From assembly GCF_018413525.1 (NCBI RefSeq), contig NZ_JAHCDD010000029.1, positions 1-60,289 of the forward strand: a stretch of DNA of 60,289 nt. Direction: 5' to 3'. This DNA comes from Acidovorax sp. CCYZU-2555 (GTDB lineage Bacteria; Pseudomonadota; Gammaproteobacteria; Burkholderiales; Burkholderiaceae_C). The notes under the pieces are model-generated. The model made no database searches. It was given only the letters and a program-made list of their open reading frames with translations, and was not told the DNA's origin. This document shows positions 27,988 to 36,291 of the stretch, in pieces (the first letter of the stretch is position 1; the number at the start of each line of letters is the position of its first letter). The position numbers were made by a program, and so were the translations under genes.

Positions 27988-27993
27988 TATAAT
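27988..27993 (+). promoter_or_regulatory. tRNA-Pro promoter -10 box TATAAT
   Basis: A perfect TATAAT 11 bp before the mature tRNA. The -35 region is poor (TTGTCT at 27961 is 21 bp upstream). Confidence 0.6.
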
Positions 27994-28004
27994 TCAATTC
28001 TCGT

Positions 28005-28081
28005 CGGCGTGTAGCGCAGCCTGGTAGCGCACTTGCATGGGGTGCAAGGGGTCGAAGGTTCGAATCCTTTCTCGCCGACCA
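28005..28081 (+). tRNA. tRNA-Pro (anticodon GGG)
   Basis: 77 nt with encoded CCA. Acceptor CGGCGTG pairs with CTCGCCG (one T-T mismatch). The D-arm holds AGCGC..GGTAGCGC, the anticodon stem CTTGC/GCAAG frames loop ATGGGGT (anticodon GGG), and the T-arm has GGTTCGAATCC. It reads CCC and CCU codons. Confidence 0.96.
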
Positions 28082-28089
28082 TAATCCCC

Positions 28090-28127
28090 AAAAAGGGTCA
28101 GCAGTTTTTCTGCTGACCCTTTTTTGT
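28090..28127 (+). terminator. Terminator after tRNA-Pro
   Basis: AAAAGGGTCAGCAG and CTGCTGACCCTTTT pair around TTTTT, ending in a T-run. A strong intrinsic terminator 9 bp past the tRNA. Confidence 0.92.
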
Positions 28128-28182
28128 TTTTCCGCCGTTTTTGGCGCAGCATGGCTGTGTCTCAACCAACAAAGGTACGACC

Positions 28183-28542
28183 ATGATGGATGGATTGATA
28201 GCCGGGCGTCTTTACGGCACGCCCGAGCAGCGCACCAGCAAGACGGGCAAGCCTTTCATGGTTGCGCGCATGCGCGCCGAATGCGGCGATGGCGAGAATT
28301 TGTTCGTCAACGTGATTGCGTTCGATGCCGCGCCCTGCGCCGCGCTCGAAGCCTTGCGTGAAGGCGATGCGATCGCTATCGCCGGGCCGATCACACCCAA
28401 GGTCTGGACAGACAAGCAAGGCATCGTTCACCCGGCGTTGGACGCGATTGCCCACCAGGTGCTCACCGCCTACCATGTGGAACACAAGCAGCGCCAGGTG
28501 CTGTCGGGTCAGGGCGGGCATGAGGCTGCGCATGAAGAATGA
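28183..28542 (+). CDS. Single-stranded DNA-binding (SSB-like) OB-fold protein
   Basis: 119 residues from ATG 28183, with AAAGG 7 nt upstream. [70 protein letters not shown] are the strands of an SSB-type OB fold. It is shorter than housekeeping SSB (about 170-180) and lacks the acidic DDDIPF tail that recruits partners, ending instead HEAAHEE. So it is a secondary SSB paralogue, of the type often tied to recombination or competence or acquired by transfer. It stands alone after tRNA-Pro. Confidence 0.8.
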   Translation: MMDGLIAGRLYGTPEQRTSKTGKPFMVARMRAECGDGENLFVNVIAFDAAPCAALEALREGDAIAIAGPITPKVWTDKQGIVHPALDAIAHQVLTAYHVEHKQRQVLSGQGGHEAAHEE

Positions 28543-28547
28543 CGCTT

Positions 28548-28570
28548 GCTTATTCGATTTGGGAATAAGC
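28548..28570. promoter_or_regulatory. Inverted repeat GCTTATTC/GAATAAGC upstream of metQ
   Basis: Perfect 8-bp arms around 7 nt, starting 5 bp past the SSB-like stop and about 80 bp before metQ in AT-rich DNA. It could be an operator for metQ. No T-run follows, so a terminator role is unlikely. Confidence 0.4.
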
Positions 28571-28651
28571 AGCTGATTATTTATTTGAAAAATTCGCTAG
28601 GGTTTGCGCGTACAGTGCTTTCATTCCGAATTTTTTGATTGAAGGCATTCC

Positions 28652-29452
28652 GTGAACAAGCGCCAACTTTTGCAGACCACTTTGGCTTTGGGCCTGGCCC
28701 TGGCAGCTCCTCTGGCCGCCGTGGCCCAGGACAAGACATCGATCAAGATCGGCGTCACTGCCGGCCCCCACGCGCAGATTTTCGAGCAGGTCAAACAGGT
28801 CGCCGAGAAGCAGGGCCTGAAGATCCAGGTGGTCGAGTTCGGCGATTACATCCAGCCCAATGCCGCGCTGGCCGCAGGCGATCTCGATGCCAACAGCTAC
28901 CAGCATCTGCCTTACCTCGATGCCCAGGTCAAGGACCGCGGCTACAAGCTGGTGCGCGTGGCCGATACGGTCAACTTCCCCATCGGTCTGTACTCGAAGA
29001 AGGTCAAGAAGCTCGCCGACCTGCCCCAGGGCGCGAAGTTCGGCATCCCCAACGACCCGACCAATGGCGGCCGCGTGCTGCTGCTGCTGCAGGCCCAGGG
29101 CCTGATCAAGCTCAAGGAAGGCGCAGGCCTCAAGGCCACGCCGCTGGACGTGGTGTCCAACCCCAAGAAGCTCAAGTTTGTCGAACTCGACGCCGCACAA
29201 CTGCCGCGTTCGCTCGACGACCTCGATGCTTCGGCAATCAACACCAACTTCGCGATTTCGGCCGGCCTGAACCCCAAGACGGATTCGATCGCCCAGGAAA
29301 GCGCCAAGAACCCCTACGTCAACATTCTGGTCGTGCGTGACGCCGACAAGAACCAGCCCTGGGTGGCCAAGCTGATCAAGGTCTACCAATCGCCTGAAGT
29401 GCGCCAGTTCATCGAGACCCAGTTCAAGGGTTCGGTCGTTCCCGCGTTCTAA
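28652..29452 (+). CDS. metQ: MetQ/NlpA family substrate-binding protein (first copy)
   Basis: 266 residues from GTG 28652, with GAAGG upstream. Signal peptide (MNKRQLLQTTLALGLALAAP, cleavage after AVAQ); no lipobox Cys, so it is a free periplasmic protein. NlpA lipoprotein-family fold: KIGVTAGPHAQIFEQVK, QVVEFGDYIQPNAALAAGDL, DANSYQHLPYLD, IGLYSKKVKKLADLPQGAKF, GIPNDPTNGGRVLLLLQ, NTNFAISAGL. The family binds methionine or related sulfur compounds. It is separated from metN by a terminator and 330 bp, so it may be controlled separately. Confidence 0.93.
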   Translation: MNKRQLLQTTLALGLALAAPLAAVAQDKTSIKIGVTAGPHAQIFEQVKQVAEKQGLKIQVVEFGDYIQPNAALAAGDLDANSYQHLPYLDAQVKDRGYKLVRVADTVNFPIGLYSKKVKKLADLPQGAKFGIPNDPTNGGRVLLLLQAQGLIKLKEGAGLKATPLDVVSNPKKLKFVELDAAQLPRSLDDLDASAINTNFAISAGLNPKTDSIAQESAKNPYVNILVVRDADKNQPWVAKLIKVYQSPEVRQFIETQFKGSVVPAF

Positions 29453-29485
29453 ATTGCGCCCAGCGCCCGCAAGGGCGCGCAGCGA

Positions 29486-29524
29486 AAAGCCAGTGCCGCC
29501 TTGCGCCGCACTGGCTTTTTTCAT
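29486..29524 (+). terminator. Terminator after the first metQ
   Basis: AAGCCAGTGC and GCACTGGCTT pair around a GC-rich loop, followed by six T. The following 29525-29784 holds no gene; an ATGCAT/GCATGC-rich AT segment near 29575-29595 may be the metN promoter region. Confidence 0.9.
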
Positions 29525-29784
29525 GCGCGATCCTGGGGCTTGCCTGCATTGCATCCACGCTCTTTATTAGTAAAAATGCATAAGCATGCGCTTTTAAATT
29601 CGTTGGTGAATTTCGGGGATGGCGTCACACTTCGTGTCATTCCCATGTCAGCGAATGGCGTATTGAGAGCCCAGGTTCGCGACGCGCAATCTGCGCTTGC
29701 CCGCCCCGGCATCGGACCCTTGACGACAGGCGCAAGCCGCTGACTCCCCGGTTCCGGCGGTTCAGTTTTCAACAATGTGATTGC

Positions 29785-30663
29785 ATGAGCCAGAACACCG
29801 CAGATTCGGTCCAGAGACCGCCGATCATCCGCTTGCGCGATGTACAGAAGAAATTCACCACGGCCGACGGCGGCCTGTTCGAGGCCGTCAAATCGGTCAC
29901 GCTGGATGTGCGCCAGGGCGAGATCTTTGGTCTGATAGGCAAGAGCGGCGCGGGCAAATCGACGCTGCTGCGCCTCATCAATTTGCTTGAGCGCCCCGAT
30001 GCGGGTGAAGTCATCGTCGCCGGGCGCGAGCTGACCCAACTGAGCCGGCGCGAACTGCGTGAAGCGCGCCAGAACATCGGCATGATCTTCCAGCAGTTCA
30101 ACCTGCTGCAGAACGCCAGCGTGTTCGACAACGTGGCCTTTCCGCTGAAGATCCATGGCGGCCTGTCGCGCGCGCAGATCGATGCGCGCGTGCGCGAATG
30201 CCTGGCGCTGGTCGGACTGTCCGAAAAAATAGGCAGCTATCCGGCGCAGCTTTCAGGCGGCCAGAAGCAGCGCGTGGCGATTGCCCGGGCGCTCGCGCCG
30301 CGCCCCCAGGTGCTGCTGTGCGATGAGCCGACTTCGGCGCTCGACAGCGAAACCACGCGCTCGCTGCTTGAAACGCTGCGCGACATTCAGCAAAAGACCG
30401 GCGTGACCATCGTCATCGTGACGCACGAGCTGTCGGTGGTCGAAGTGCTGTGCAGCGAAGTGGCCATCATCGAAGGCGGCCATCTGGTCGAACAGTTCTC
30501 GCTGCAAGGCCCTAGCGCGGCACGCAGCACGGCGCTGGGCCAGGAAATCGAAGAACTGCGCGCGCGCACGGCCCGCGAGGCCCGCTGGAGCGCAGAGTCT
30601 TCGCCGCCATCCGTTTCCTCATCGTCCGCTGCGGCTGCAGCCCAGGAGCTGCACCATGTCTGA
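29785..30663 (+). CDS. metN: Methionine-type ABC transporter ATP-binding protein lacking the NIL domain
   Basis: 292 residues. Walker A GLIGKSGAGKSTLLR, Q-loop MIFQQFNLLQNASV, signature YPAQLSGGQKQRVAIARAL, Walker B VLLCDEPTSALDSE, switch His in VTHELSVVEVLC. E. coli MetN (343 residues) has a C-terminal NIL/ACT-like domain that binds methionine and shuts the transporter. Here the sequence ends after the ATPase in a Ser/Ala-rich tail (about 250-292), so feedback by that route is missing. It overlaps metI by 8 bp. The start ATG has no clear ribosome site. Confidence 0.92.
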   Translation: MSQNTADSVQRPPIIRLRDVQKKFTTADGGLFEAVKSVTLDVRQGEIFGLIGKSGAGKSTLLRLINLLERPDAGEVIVAGRELTQLSRRELREARQNIGMIFQQFNLLQNASVFDNVAFPLKIHGGLSRAQIDARVRECLALVGLSEKIGSYPAQLSGGQKQRVAIARALAPRPQVLLCDEPTSALDSETTRSLLETLRDIQQKTGVTIVIVTHELSVVEVLCSEVAIIEGGHLVEQFSLQGPSAARSTALGQEIEELRARTAREARWSAESSPPSVSSSSAAAAAQELHHV

Positions 30664-31321
30664 AAACATCGCCGCCATTCTTCCCGAACTGTGGCTGGCC
30701 CTGGGCCAGACCGCGTTGATGCTGGGCATTGGCCTGACGGCCGCGGTCGTTCTCGGCGGGCCGCTGGGCGTGCTGCTGTTTCTACTGGGCCCCGGCCAGT
30801 CGCTGGACAACAAGCCGGCGTTCATCGTGCTCAACTGGATCGTGAACACGGTGCGCTCTTTCCCTTTCATCATCTTGCTGGTGGCGCTGGTGCCGTTCAC
30901 GCGCGTGATCGCGGGTACGTCGATAGGCCCGCTGGCCGCGGCCGTGCCGCTGTCGATCGCGGCGATTCCGTATTTCGCGCGCCTGGTCGATCAGTGCCTG
31001 CGTGAAGTGCCGCGCGGCGTGATCGAAGCCGCGCATGCGATGGGCGCATCCGAGCTGCAGATCGTCTGGCGCGTGCTGGTGGTCGAAGCACGTTCGGGCC
31101 TGGTGCTGGCGCTGACCGTGCTGGCCGTGAGTTTCCTGTCGTATTCGGCGATTGCGGGCGTGGTCGGCGGCGGCGGCATCGGCGATCTGGCCATTCGTTA
31201 CGGCTACTACCGTTTCCAGACCGATGTGATGGTGCTGACCGTGACCATTCTGGTGGTGCTGGTGCAAATCCTGCAATTTGTCGGCAACACCGCCGCGCGG
31301 CGCCTCGACAAGCGCGGCTGA
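30656..31321 (+). CDS. metI: Methionine-type ABC transporter permease
   Basis: 221 residues, five to six membrane segments. Starts MSENIAAILPELWLALGQTA; the binding-protein-dependent permease loop is seen in VPRGVIEAAHAMGASELQIV, and SFLSYSAIAGVVGGGGIGDL is a MetI hallmark near the end. Forms the MetNI membrane complex. It starts inside the metN stop region and is followed 77 bp later by a second MetQ, giving metN-metI-metQ. Confidence 0.94.
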   Translation: MSENIAAILPELWLALGQTALMLGIGLTAAVVLGGPLGVLLFLLGPGQSLDNKPAFIVLNWIVNTVRSFPFIILLVALVPFTRVIAGTSIGPLAAAVPLSIAAIPYFARLVDQCLREVPRGVIEAAHAMGASELQIVWRVLVVEARSGLVLALTVLAVSFLSYSAIAGVVGGGGIGDLAIRYGYYRFQTDVMVLTVTILVVLVQILQFVGNTAARRLDKRG

Positions 31322-31398
31322 GCCGGCGAAACGTTTTTCCTGGCCGCCAGGCGGCCGTATTTTTTCTGCGTTGTTTCTCTTTTGGAAAGAGGTTTGTG

Positions 31399-32220
31399 AT
31401 GAAGAATTCCGTTGTGCGTCGTTCCCTGCTGGCAGCTGCCGTGGCTGCAGTGACTCTTGTCGGCCTGACGGCGCCCGTGCAGGCCCAGTCCAAGAAGGAA
31501 CTGGTCATCGGCGGAACCGCCGGCTCGAACATCGACCAGCTCAAGCAAGGCATCGTGCCCCTGCTCGAAAAGAAGGGCTACAAGGTCAAGCTGGTGGAAT
31601 TCAACGATTACGTCCAGCCCAACCTGGCACTGGCCCAGGGTTCGCTGGACGCGAACTTCTTCCAGCACCGCGTCTATCTGCAGAAGTTCGCGGCCGACCA
31701 GAAGCTCGACATCGTCGAGCTGGTGCAAGGCCCGATCGCGCCCCTGGGCGTGTACTCGAACAAGCGCAAGACGCTGGAAGAAGCCAAGAGCGGCGACCGC
31801 GTGACGCTGCCCAACGACCCGAGCAATCTGGCGCGCGCACTGGTGCTGCTCGAACAGAACCAACTGGTGAAGATCAAGCCCGGCATCGATCCGCTGCGCG
31901 CATCGGAAAAGGACCTGGTCGAGAACCCGCGCAAGCTCAAGTTCATTCCGCTCGAAGCCGCGCAACTGCCGCGCTCCATCGGCGACACCGAGTACGCGAT
32001 CATCAACGGCAACTTCGCGATTTCCTCGGGCCTCAAGCTGACCGAAGCCGTCAAGCTCGAAAAGACGCCTGACCACTACCTGAACGTGGTTGCGGTCAAG
32101 CGCGCCGACAAGGACTCGGCCTGGGCCAAGGACCTCGAAGCCGCCTACCGCTCGAACGAGTACAAGGCCGTGGTCGACAGCAAGTTCCAGGGCTACGCCA
32201 AGCCTGCATTCCTGCAGTGA
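31399..32220 (+). CDS. metQ: MetQ/NlpA family substrate-binding protein (second copy)
   Basis: 273 residues from ATG 31399, with GAAAGAGG upstream. Signal peptide ends PVQAQ. Family blocks: LVIGGTAGSNIDQLKQGIVP, KLVEFNDYVQPNLALAQGSL, DANFFQHRVYLQKF, IAPLGVYSNKRKTLEEAKSG, RVTLPNDPSNLARALVLLEQ, IINGNFAISSGL. Clearly diverged from the copy at 28652 (TAGSN versus TAGPH near the ligand, LARAL versus GGRVL), so the pair may bind different ligands while sharing MetNI. It is followed by a terminator. Confidence 0.93.
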   Translation: MKNSVVRRSLLAAAVAAVTLVGLTAPVQAQSKKELVIGGTAGSNIDQLKQGIVPLLEKKGYKVKLVEFNDYVQPNLALAQGSLDANFFQHRVYLQKFAADQKLDIVELVQGPIAPLGVYSNKRKTLEEAKSGDRVTLPNDPSNLARALVLLEQNQLVKIKPGIDPLRASEKDLVENPRKLKFIPLEAAQLPRSIGDTEYAIINGNFAISSGLKLTEAVKLEKTPDHYLNVVAVKRADKDSAWAKDLEAAYRSNEYKAVVDSKFQGYAKPAFLQ

Positions 32221-32281
32221 TCGCGCAGGGCCCGTCGGCATGTCGCTTCATGTAGGACGTTGCCCACGGACCTGGCTGACG

Positions 32282-32310
32282 AGGGCTTCCATAATAGGAA
32301 GCCCTTTTTG
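32282..32310 (+). terminator. Terminator after the second metQ
   Basis: AGGGCTTCC and GGAAGCCCT pair around ATAATA, then TTTTGTTTTT. The FMN reductase starts 22 bp later, so it may be partly read through. Confidence 0.9.
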
Positions 32311-32331
32311 TTTTTGAAGCGAGGAGTTTTC

Positions 32332-32880
32332 ATGAGCCAATACCAGGTCGCTGTCATCGTCGGCAGCTTGCGCAAGGATTCTTTCAACCGCAAGCTCGGA
32401 CAGGCGATTGCACGCATGGCGCCCGAAGGTTTCAGTTTCGAGGAAATCGCGATCGATACCTTGCCGCTGTACAACCAGGACGCCGACGGCAACGAGGTCG
32501 AAGCCGTGAAGCGCTTTCGCGCGCAGATCGCCAATGCCAAGGCGCTGCTGTTTCTGACACCCGAATACAACCGCTCGATTCCCGGCGTGCTCAAGAACGC
32601 GCTGGACCAGGGCTCGCGCCCTTACGGCCAGAGCGTCTGGGCCGGCAAGCCGGGTGCGGTGCTGGGCGTTTCGGTCGGTGCCACGGGCACGGCGCTGGCG
32701 CAGCAGCATCTGCGCAATGTACTGGCCTATCTTGATGTGCCGTTGCTGGGCCAGCCCGAAATGTTCATCCAGGCCAAGGACGGGCTGTTCAACGACGACG
32801 GCACGATTGGCAAGGCCAGCCATGATTTCTTCCAGGCTTGGCTGCACCGCTACGTGGAATGGGTCAAGCGCCACGGTTGA
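32332..32880 (+). CDS. NADPH-dependent FMN reductase (flavodoxin-like)
   Basis: 182 residues from ATG 32332, with GAGGAG upstream. Flavodoxin-fold NADPH:FMN/quinone reductase: VAVIVGSLRKDSFNRKLGQA (phosphate loop), LFLTPEYNRSIPGVLKNALD (FMN site) and GKPGAVLGVSVGATGTALAQ. Relatives reduce FMN, quinones or azo dyes, or supply FMNH2 to two-component monooxygenases. Two luciferase-like monooxygenases lie in this window (35230 and 54553), so a supply role is plausible but not shown. Just after the methionine-type transporter. Confidence 0.93.
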   Translation: MSQYQVAVIVGSLRKDSFNRKLGQAIARMAPEGFSFEEIAIDTLPLYNQDADGNEVEAVKRFRAQIANAKALLFLTPEYNRSIPGVLKNALDQGSRPYGQSVWAGKPGAVLGVSVGATGTALAQQHLRNVLAYLDVPLLGQPEMFIQAKDGLFNDDGTIGKASHDFFQAWLHRYVEWVKRHG

Positions 32881-32928
32881 TGGACGTGTAGGGCAGGGTA
32901 TGCTTTGGCGCTGCCTCGTGGAGAACCC

Positions 32929-33552
32929 ATGGACTACCTGCCTCAACTGATCACGCTTTCCGGCATCATTCTTCTGGGCTGTGCCAGCCCCGGCCCCGAC
33001 TTCGTGGCGGTCACCTCGCATTCGCTGCAGGACCGGCGCGCGGGCGTGTTCTTGGGCCTGGGCATTGCCTGCGCCGTCATCCTGTGGGCGAGCCTGGCCA
33101 TTCTCGGCTTCGGCCTGCTGATCCAGGAGATGTTCTGGCTTTATGAATTCATTCGCATCGCGGGCGCGGCCTATCTTGTGTATCTGGGCATTCGCATGCT
33201 GCTGGGCGCGCTGCGCAAGGCGCCGGCCGACGGCGCCATTGCCAAGGCAGCGGTGGGCAGTGCAGGCCAGGCCTGGCGGCGCGGGCTGCTGGTGGGCCTG
33301 ACCAATCCCAAGACGGCGACGTTTTTCGCGACCCTGTTCGTGACGCTGCTGCCCGTTGGTGCGCCTGCGTGGGTGTATCTCACCGTCGTGGGGCTGGTGG
33401 GCGCCATCACGGCCTTGTGGCTGGGCTTGCTGGCCGCATTCTTCTCGGTTGACGGTGTGCGCAGCGTCTACATGCGCATACGCCGCCCCATCGACGCGCT
33501 GATGGGTGCGGCGCTGGTGGCGCTGGGGCTGCGCCTAGCTACGAGCCGGTAA
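32929..33552 (+). CDS. LysE family amino-acid exporter
   Basis: 207 residues from ATG 32929 with TGGAGAA upstream. Five to six hydrophobic segments; the N-terminal family motif GCASPGPDFVAVTSHSL is the LysE/RhtB signature, and TNPKTATFFATLFVTL is the second conserved block. These proteins export amino acids or small polar compounds (lysine, threonine, homoserine or analogues). The ligand is not predictable. Ends 13 bp before the convergent LysR gene. Confidence 0.93.
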   Translation: MDYLPQLITLSGIILLGCASPGPDFVAVTSHSLQDRRAGVFLGLGIACAVILWASLAILGFGLLIQEMFWLYEFIRIAGAAYLVYLGIRMLLGALRKAPADGAIAKAAVGSAGQAWRRGLLVGLTNPKTATFFATLFVTLLPVGAPAWVYLTVVGLVGAITALWLGLLAAFFSVDGVRSVYMRIRRPIDALMGAALVALGLRLATSR

Positions 33553-33565
33553 GGCGGCATGGGCG

Positions 33566-34480
33566 TCAGCCCGGACTTTGGGCTTCTTCCAGCACCCAGT
33601 CGACAAAGGCCTGAACTTCGGGCCGCTGCCTGGCCTGGGCCGGCGTGACCGCGTAATAGGCAAAGCGCGCGGGCCAGGGCTTGTCGAGCACCTGCACCAG
33701 CCGGCCCGCGGCGATCTCATCTCTCGCATATTCCTGCGGCACCAGTGCCAGGCCCTGGCCGGCTTCGGCCGCGCGTATCAGCAGGAAGTCATCTTCGAAT
33801 GCCGTGCCGCGTTCGGCGCGCGCGTCTGGTGCCACGCCATGCGCGGCGAACCACAGCGGCCAGTCGGCGCGATCGCCATCGTGCAGCAGCGGGTAGCCCA
33901 GGCAGTCTCCAGGCGCCGTCAGTGGGTTGTCTGTGTCTACGAGGCCGGGGCGGGCCACAGGCACCAGCACGGGCGCCATCAGTCGCGTGACATCGAGCCC
34001 AGGGTAGACGCCCAGGCCATGGCGCAGCGCGACATCGACCCGGCCCTGGCGCATGTCGACCAGGGCCGAAGTCGCTTCGACCCGCACTTCGATGCCGGGA
34101 TGGCGCTGGGTGAACCGGCCCAGCCGCGGCACCAGCCATGAAGCCGCAAATGTCGCCACCGTGCTCACAGTGAGCGTGGGCCTGGCCTGGGTCTGCTGTA
34201 GCGATTGCATGGCCTGGGCCATCTGCGCAAAGGCCTGAAGCAGGGCAGGGTGGACGCTTGCGCCGGCCTCGGTGAGCCGCAGGCCCTGGCGCTCGCGCGT
34301 GAACAGCGGCACGCCGACCCGGTCTTCGAGCAACCGGATCTGCTGGCTGACCGCGCCGGAGGTCACGTGCAGTGCCTGGGCCGCGGCCTTGATGCTGCCG
34401 CGCTGACCGACTTCGACGAAGGCGCGCAGCGCAAGCAGCGGTAGTGCGGCCGTCATTGAATTTAGTTTTTCTGAATCCAT
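33566..34480 (-). CDS. LysR family regulator (GcvA-like)
   Basis: 304 residues from ATG 34480. N-terminal LysR helix-turn-helix (PLLALRAFVEVGQRGSIKAA, AQALHVTSGAVSQQIRLLED, RLTEAGASVHPALL), then a periplasmic-binding-like sensor (LTVSTVATFAASWLVPRLGR, VDVALRHGLGVYPGLDV, GQGLALVPQEYARDEI). The GcvA group controls divergent neighbours. Here it faces the GST-monooxygenase-GNAT genes beginning 34586, across 105 bp, and probably activates them with a small ligand. A later ATG at 34456 and a TTG at 34510 are alternative starts. Confidence 0.93.
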   Translation of the reverse strand: MDSEKLNSMTAALPLLALRAFVEVGQRGSIKAAAQALHVTSGAVSQQIRLLEDRVGVPLFTRERQGLRLTEAGASVHPALLQAFAQMAQAMQSLQQTQARPTLTVSTVATFAASWLVPRLGRFTQRHPGIEVRVEATSALVDMRQGRVDVALRHGLGVYPGLDVTRLMAPVLVPVARPGLVDTDNPLTAPGDCLGYPLLHDGDRADWPLWFAAHGVAPDARAERGTAFEDDFLLIRAAEAGQGLALVPQEYARDEIAAGRLVQVLDKPWPARFAYYAVTPAQARQRPEVQAFVDWVLEEAQSPG

Positions 34481-34585
34481 GGAGAAGAAATGATCGTTTC
34501 CATTCTGCAAATGAGAAAACTAATATTAAGGCGCTTGTGAAGCAAGTAGTTGATTTAGTTTATCTACATTTATAAGAGCGTACGC

Positions 34586-35233
34586 ATGAATCATTTGATG
34601 GCCGGATCGCCTATCCAGCTTTATACCGACAGCTCTCCCAATGGTTTCAAGATCACCATTGCACTCGAGGAATTGGGCCTGCCCTATACCCTGCACCATG
34701 TGCGCATCGACCAAGGGGCGCAGCGCGAGCCCGACTTTCTGCGACTCAATCCGCATGGCCGCATTCCCGTGCTGGTGGATGCCGCCCCAGGCATTACGCT
34801 GTTCGAGTCCGCGGCCATCCTGCTTTATCTGGCCGAGAAGACAGGGCGACTGTTGCCGAGCGCGCCCCAGGCGCGCTGGCAGGCGCTGCAGTGGCTGGTG
34901 TTCCACGCCGCGAGCGTCGGGCCGCTGATAGGCCAGCGCGTGCATTTCGAGCTGTTTGCCGCCCACCCCAACGCCGAGGCAATAGAGCGCTATCGTCGGC
35001 TCACCGACGAAGCGTTCGCCACGCTGGACCAGCATCTGGCCAGCCATCGCTTCCTGGCGGGCGACGCGTTCTCCATCGCCGATATCGCCCACTTCGGCTG
35101 GACGCATATCGCCCGCATCATCGATTTCGATTTCAGTCACCACCGCCACCTGAGCGCCTGGCATGAGCGTGTTGCCGCCCGGCCCGCGGTGCGCAAGGGC
35201 GTGACGCTGCCCGCACCGGCGACCGGCGCATGA
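34586..35233 (+). CDS. Glutathione S-transferase family protein
   Basis: 215 residues. N-terminal thioredoxin-like domain: IQLYTDSSPNGFKITIALEE, LNPHGRIPVLVD (cis-Pro), ITLFESAAILLYLAEK (gamma-glutamyl site). C-terminal helices include FLAGDAFSIADIAHFGWTHI. Resembles the YfcG/YghU-like Nu and Ure2p-type enzymes that reduce disulfides or peroxides, or general GSTs. It is the first gene of a LysR-controlled cassette and overlaps the luciferase-like monooxygenase gene by 4 bp (ATGA), so the two are translationally coupled. Confidence 0.93.
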   Translation: MNHLMAGSPIQLYTDSSPNGFKITIALEELGLPYTLHHVRIDQGAQREPDFLRLNPHGRIPVLVDAAPGITLFESAAILLYLAEKTGRLLPSAPQARWQALQWLVFHAASVGPLIGQRVHFELFAAHPNAEAIERYRRLTDEAFATLDQHLASHRFLAGDAFSIADIAHFGWTHIARIIDFDFSHHRHLSAWHERVAARPAVRKGVTLPAPATGA

Positions 35234-36267
35234 AGGCCATGACTTCCATTGCGTCGTCCGCCGGAGCGTCCTATCCGGCCTTTTCAGCCCATCCCGGCTA
35301 CCGCCGGATGTTTGCACCCGATCAACTGACGCTGGGCATCTTCCTGCCGCTGCGCTTTTACGCGGGCGACATGCGGGTGCTTGCCGGGCAGGCAGACCTG
35401 GTGGCGGAGATCGACCGCCAGGGCTTTGCCGCCGTATGGGTGCGCGACGTGCCGCTGTTCGACCCGGCGTTCGGCGATGCCGGGCAGGTGTTCGATGCGT
35501 TCACCTATCTGGCATTTCTCGCGGCGCGCACCCAGCGCTTGGCGCTGGCGACCGGCAGCGCGATCTTTTCGCTGCGCCATCCCATAGATCTGGCCAAGGC
35601 GTCGGCGACCATAGACCAGCTGTCGGGCGGGCGGCTGGTGCTGGGCATTGCATCGGGTGACCGCCCGGCCGAGTTTCCGGCCTATGGCATAGAACACTCC
35701 GAGCGCGGCGCGCGCTTCGCGCAGTCGGTCGGGTATTTTCGCGATCTGCTGCGTGCCGACAGTCCGGCCATCGATTCGCCGCTGGGCCGCATCGACGCCG
35801 CCGCGCTGCTGCCCAAGCCCGTGAACCGCGCCATTCCCTTGGTCGTCACCAGTTCGTCGGGTCAATCGCTCGACTGGATCGCGGCCCAGGCCGACGGTTG
35901 GCTGACCTATCCCGAAGCCACCCATGTGCCGCAGGGGCCGCTGCGCCTGGCGCAGAAGATCGCTGCCTGGCGCGCGCTGATTCCCGACGGCGGATTCCGG
36001 CCGCACATGACCAATGAGTGGCTGGATCTGGTGGATGATCCCGATCACCCGCGCACGCCGCTGCGCGGCGGCTTCGTGCTGCGCACCGGTCGCAAGGGCT
36101 TGATTGCGCTGCTCGAGGAATGGCAGCGCGCGGGCGTCAATCATGCGGCGCTGGGCATCCAGTTCTCGCAGCGCCCGGCCGCGGAAGTGATTCAGGAGCT
36201 GGCCGAGGAAGTGCTGCCGCGCTTTCCCTCGCATGCGGGGCCGCCGGCGCTCGCGCCCCTGTGGTGA
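35230..36267 (+). CDS. Luciferase-like flavin monooxygenase (LLM class, BA3436-like)
   Basis: 345 residues. TIM-barrel LLM motifs: LTLGIFLPLRFYAGDMRVLA, GFAAVWVRDVPLFDPAFGD, ATGSAIFSLRHPIDLAKASA, TIDQLSGGRLVLGIASGDRP, QADGWLTYP. The blocks match a luciferase-type oxidoreductase subgroup of unknown substrate. These enzymes use FMNH2 or F420-type flavin and oxygen to oxidise organosulfur, ketone or similar compounds. Partner genes are a GST and a GNAT with a divergent LysR: a small oxidation/detox cassette. FMN reductase at 32332 is a possible flavin supplier. Confidence 0.93.
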   Translation: MKAMTSIASSAGASYPAFSAHPGYRRMFAPDQLTLGIFLPLRFYAGDMRVLAGQADLVAEIDRQGFAAVWVRDVPLFDPAFGDAGQVFDAFTYLAFLAARTQRLALATGSAIFSLRHPIDLAKASATIDQLSGGRLVLGIASGDRPAEFPAYGIEHSERGARFAQSVGYFRDLLRADSPAIDSPLGRIDAAALLPKPVNRAIPLVVTSSSGQSLDWIAAQADGWLTYPEATHVPQGPLRLAQKIAAWRALIPDGGFRPHMTNEWLDLVDDPDHPRTPLRGGFVLRTGRKGLIALLEEWQRAGVNHAALGIQFSQRPAAEVIQELAEEVLPRFPSHAGPPALAPLW

Positions 36268-36291
36268 ACATCGATTCAGGAGGGATGGTCA

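Noticed and set aside
28005..28081. Integrated element at tRNA-Pro
   Set aside because: No integrase and no duplicated tRNA 3-prime end were found within the window; the tRNA is followed by a normal terminator.
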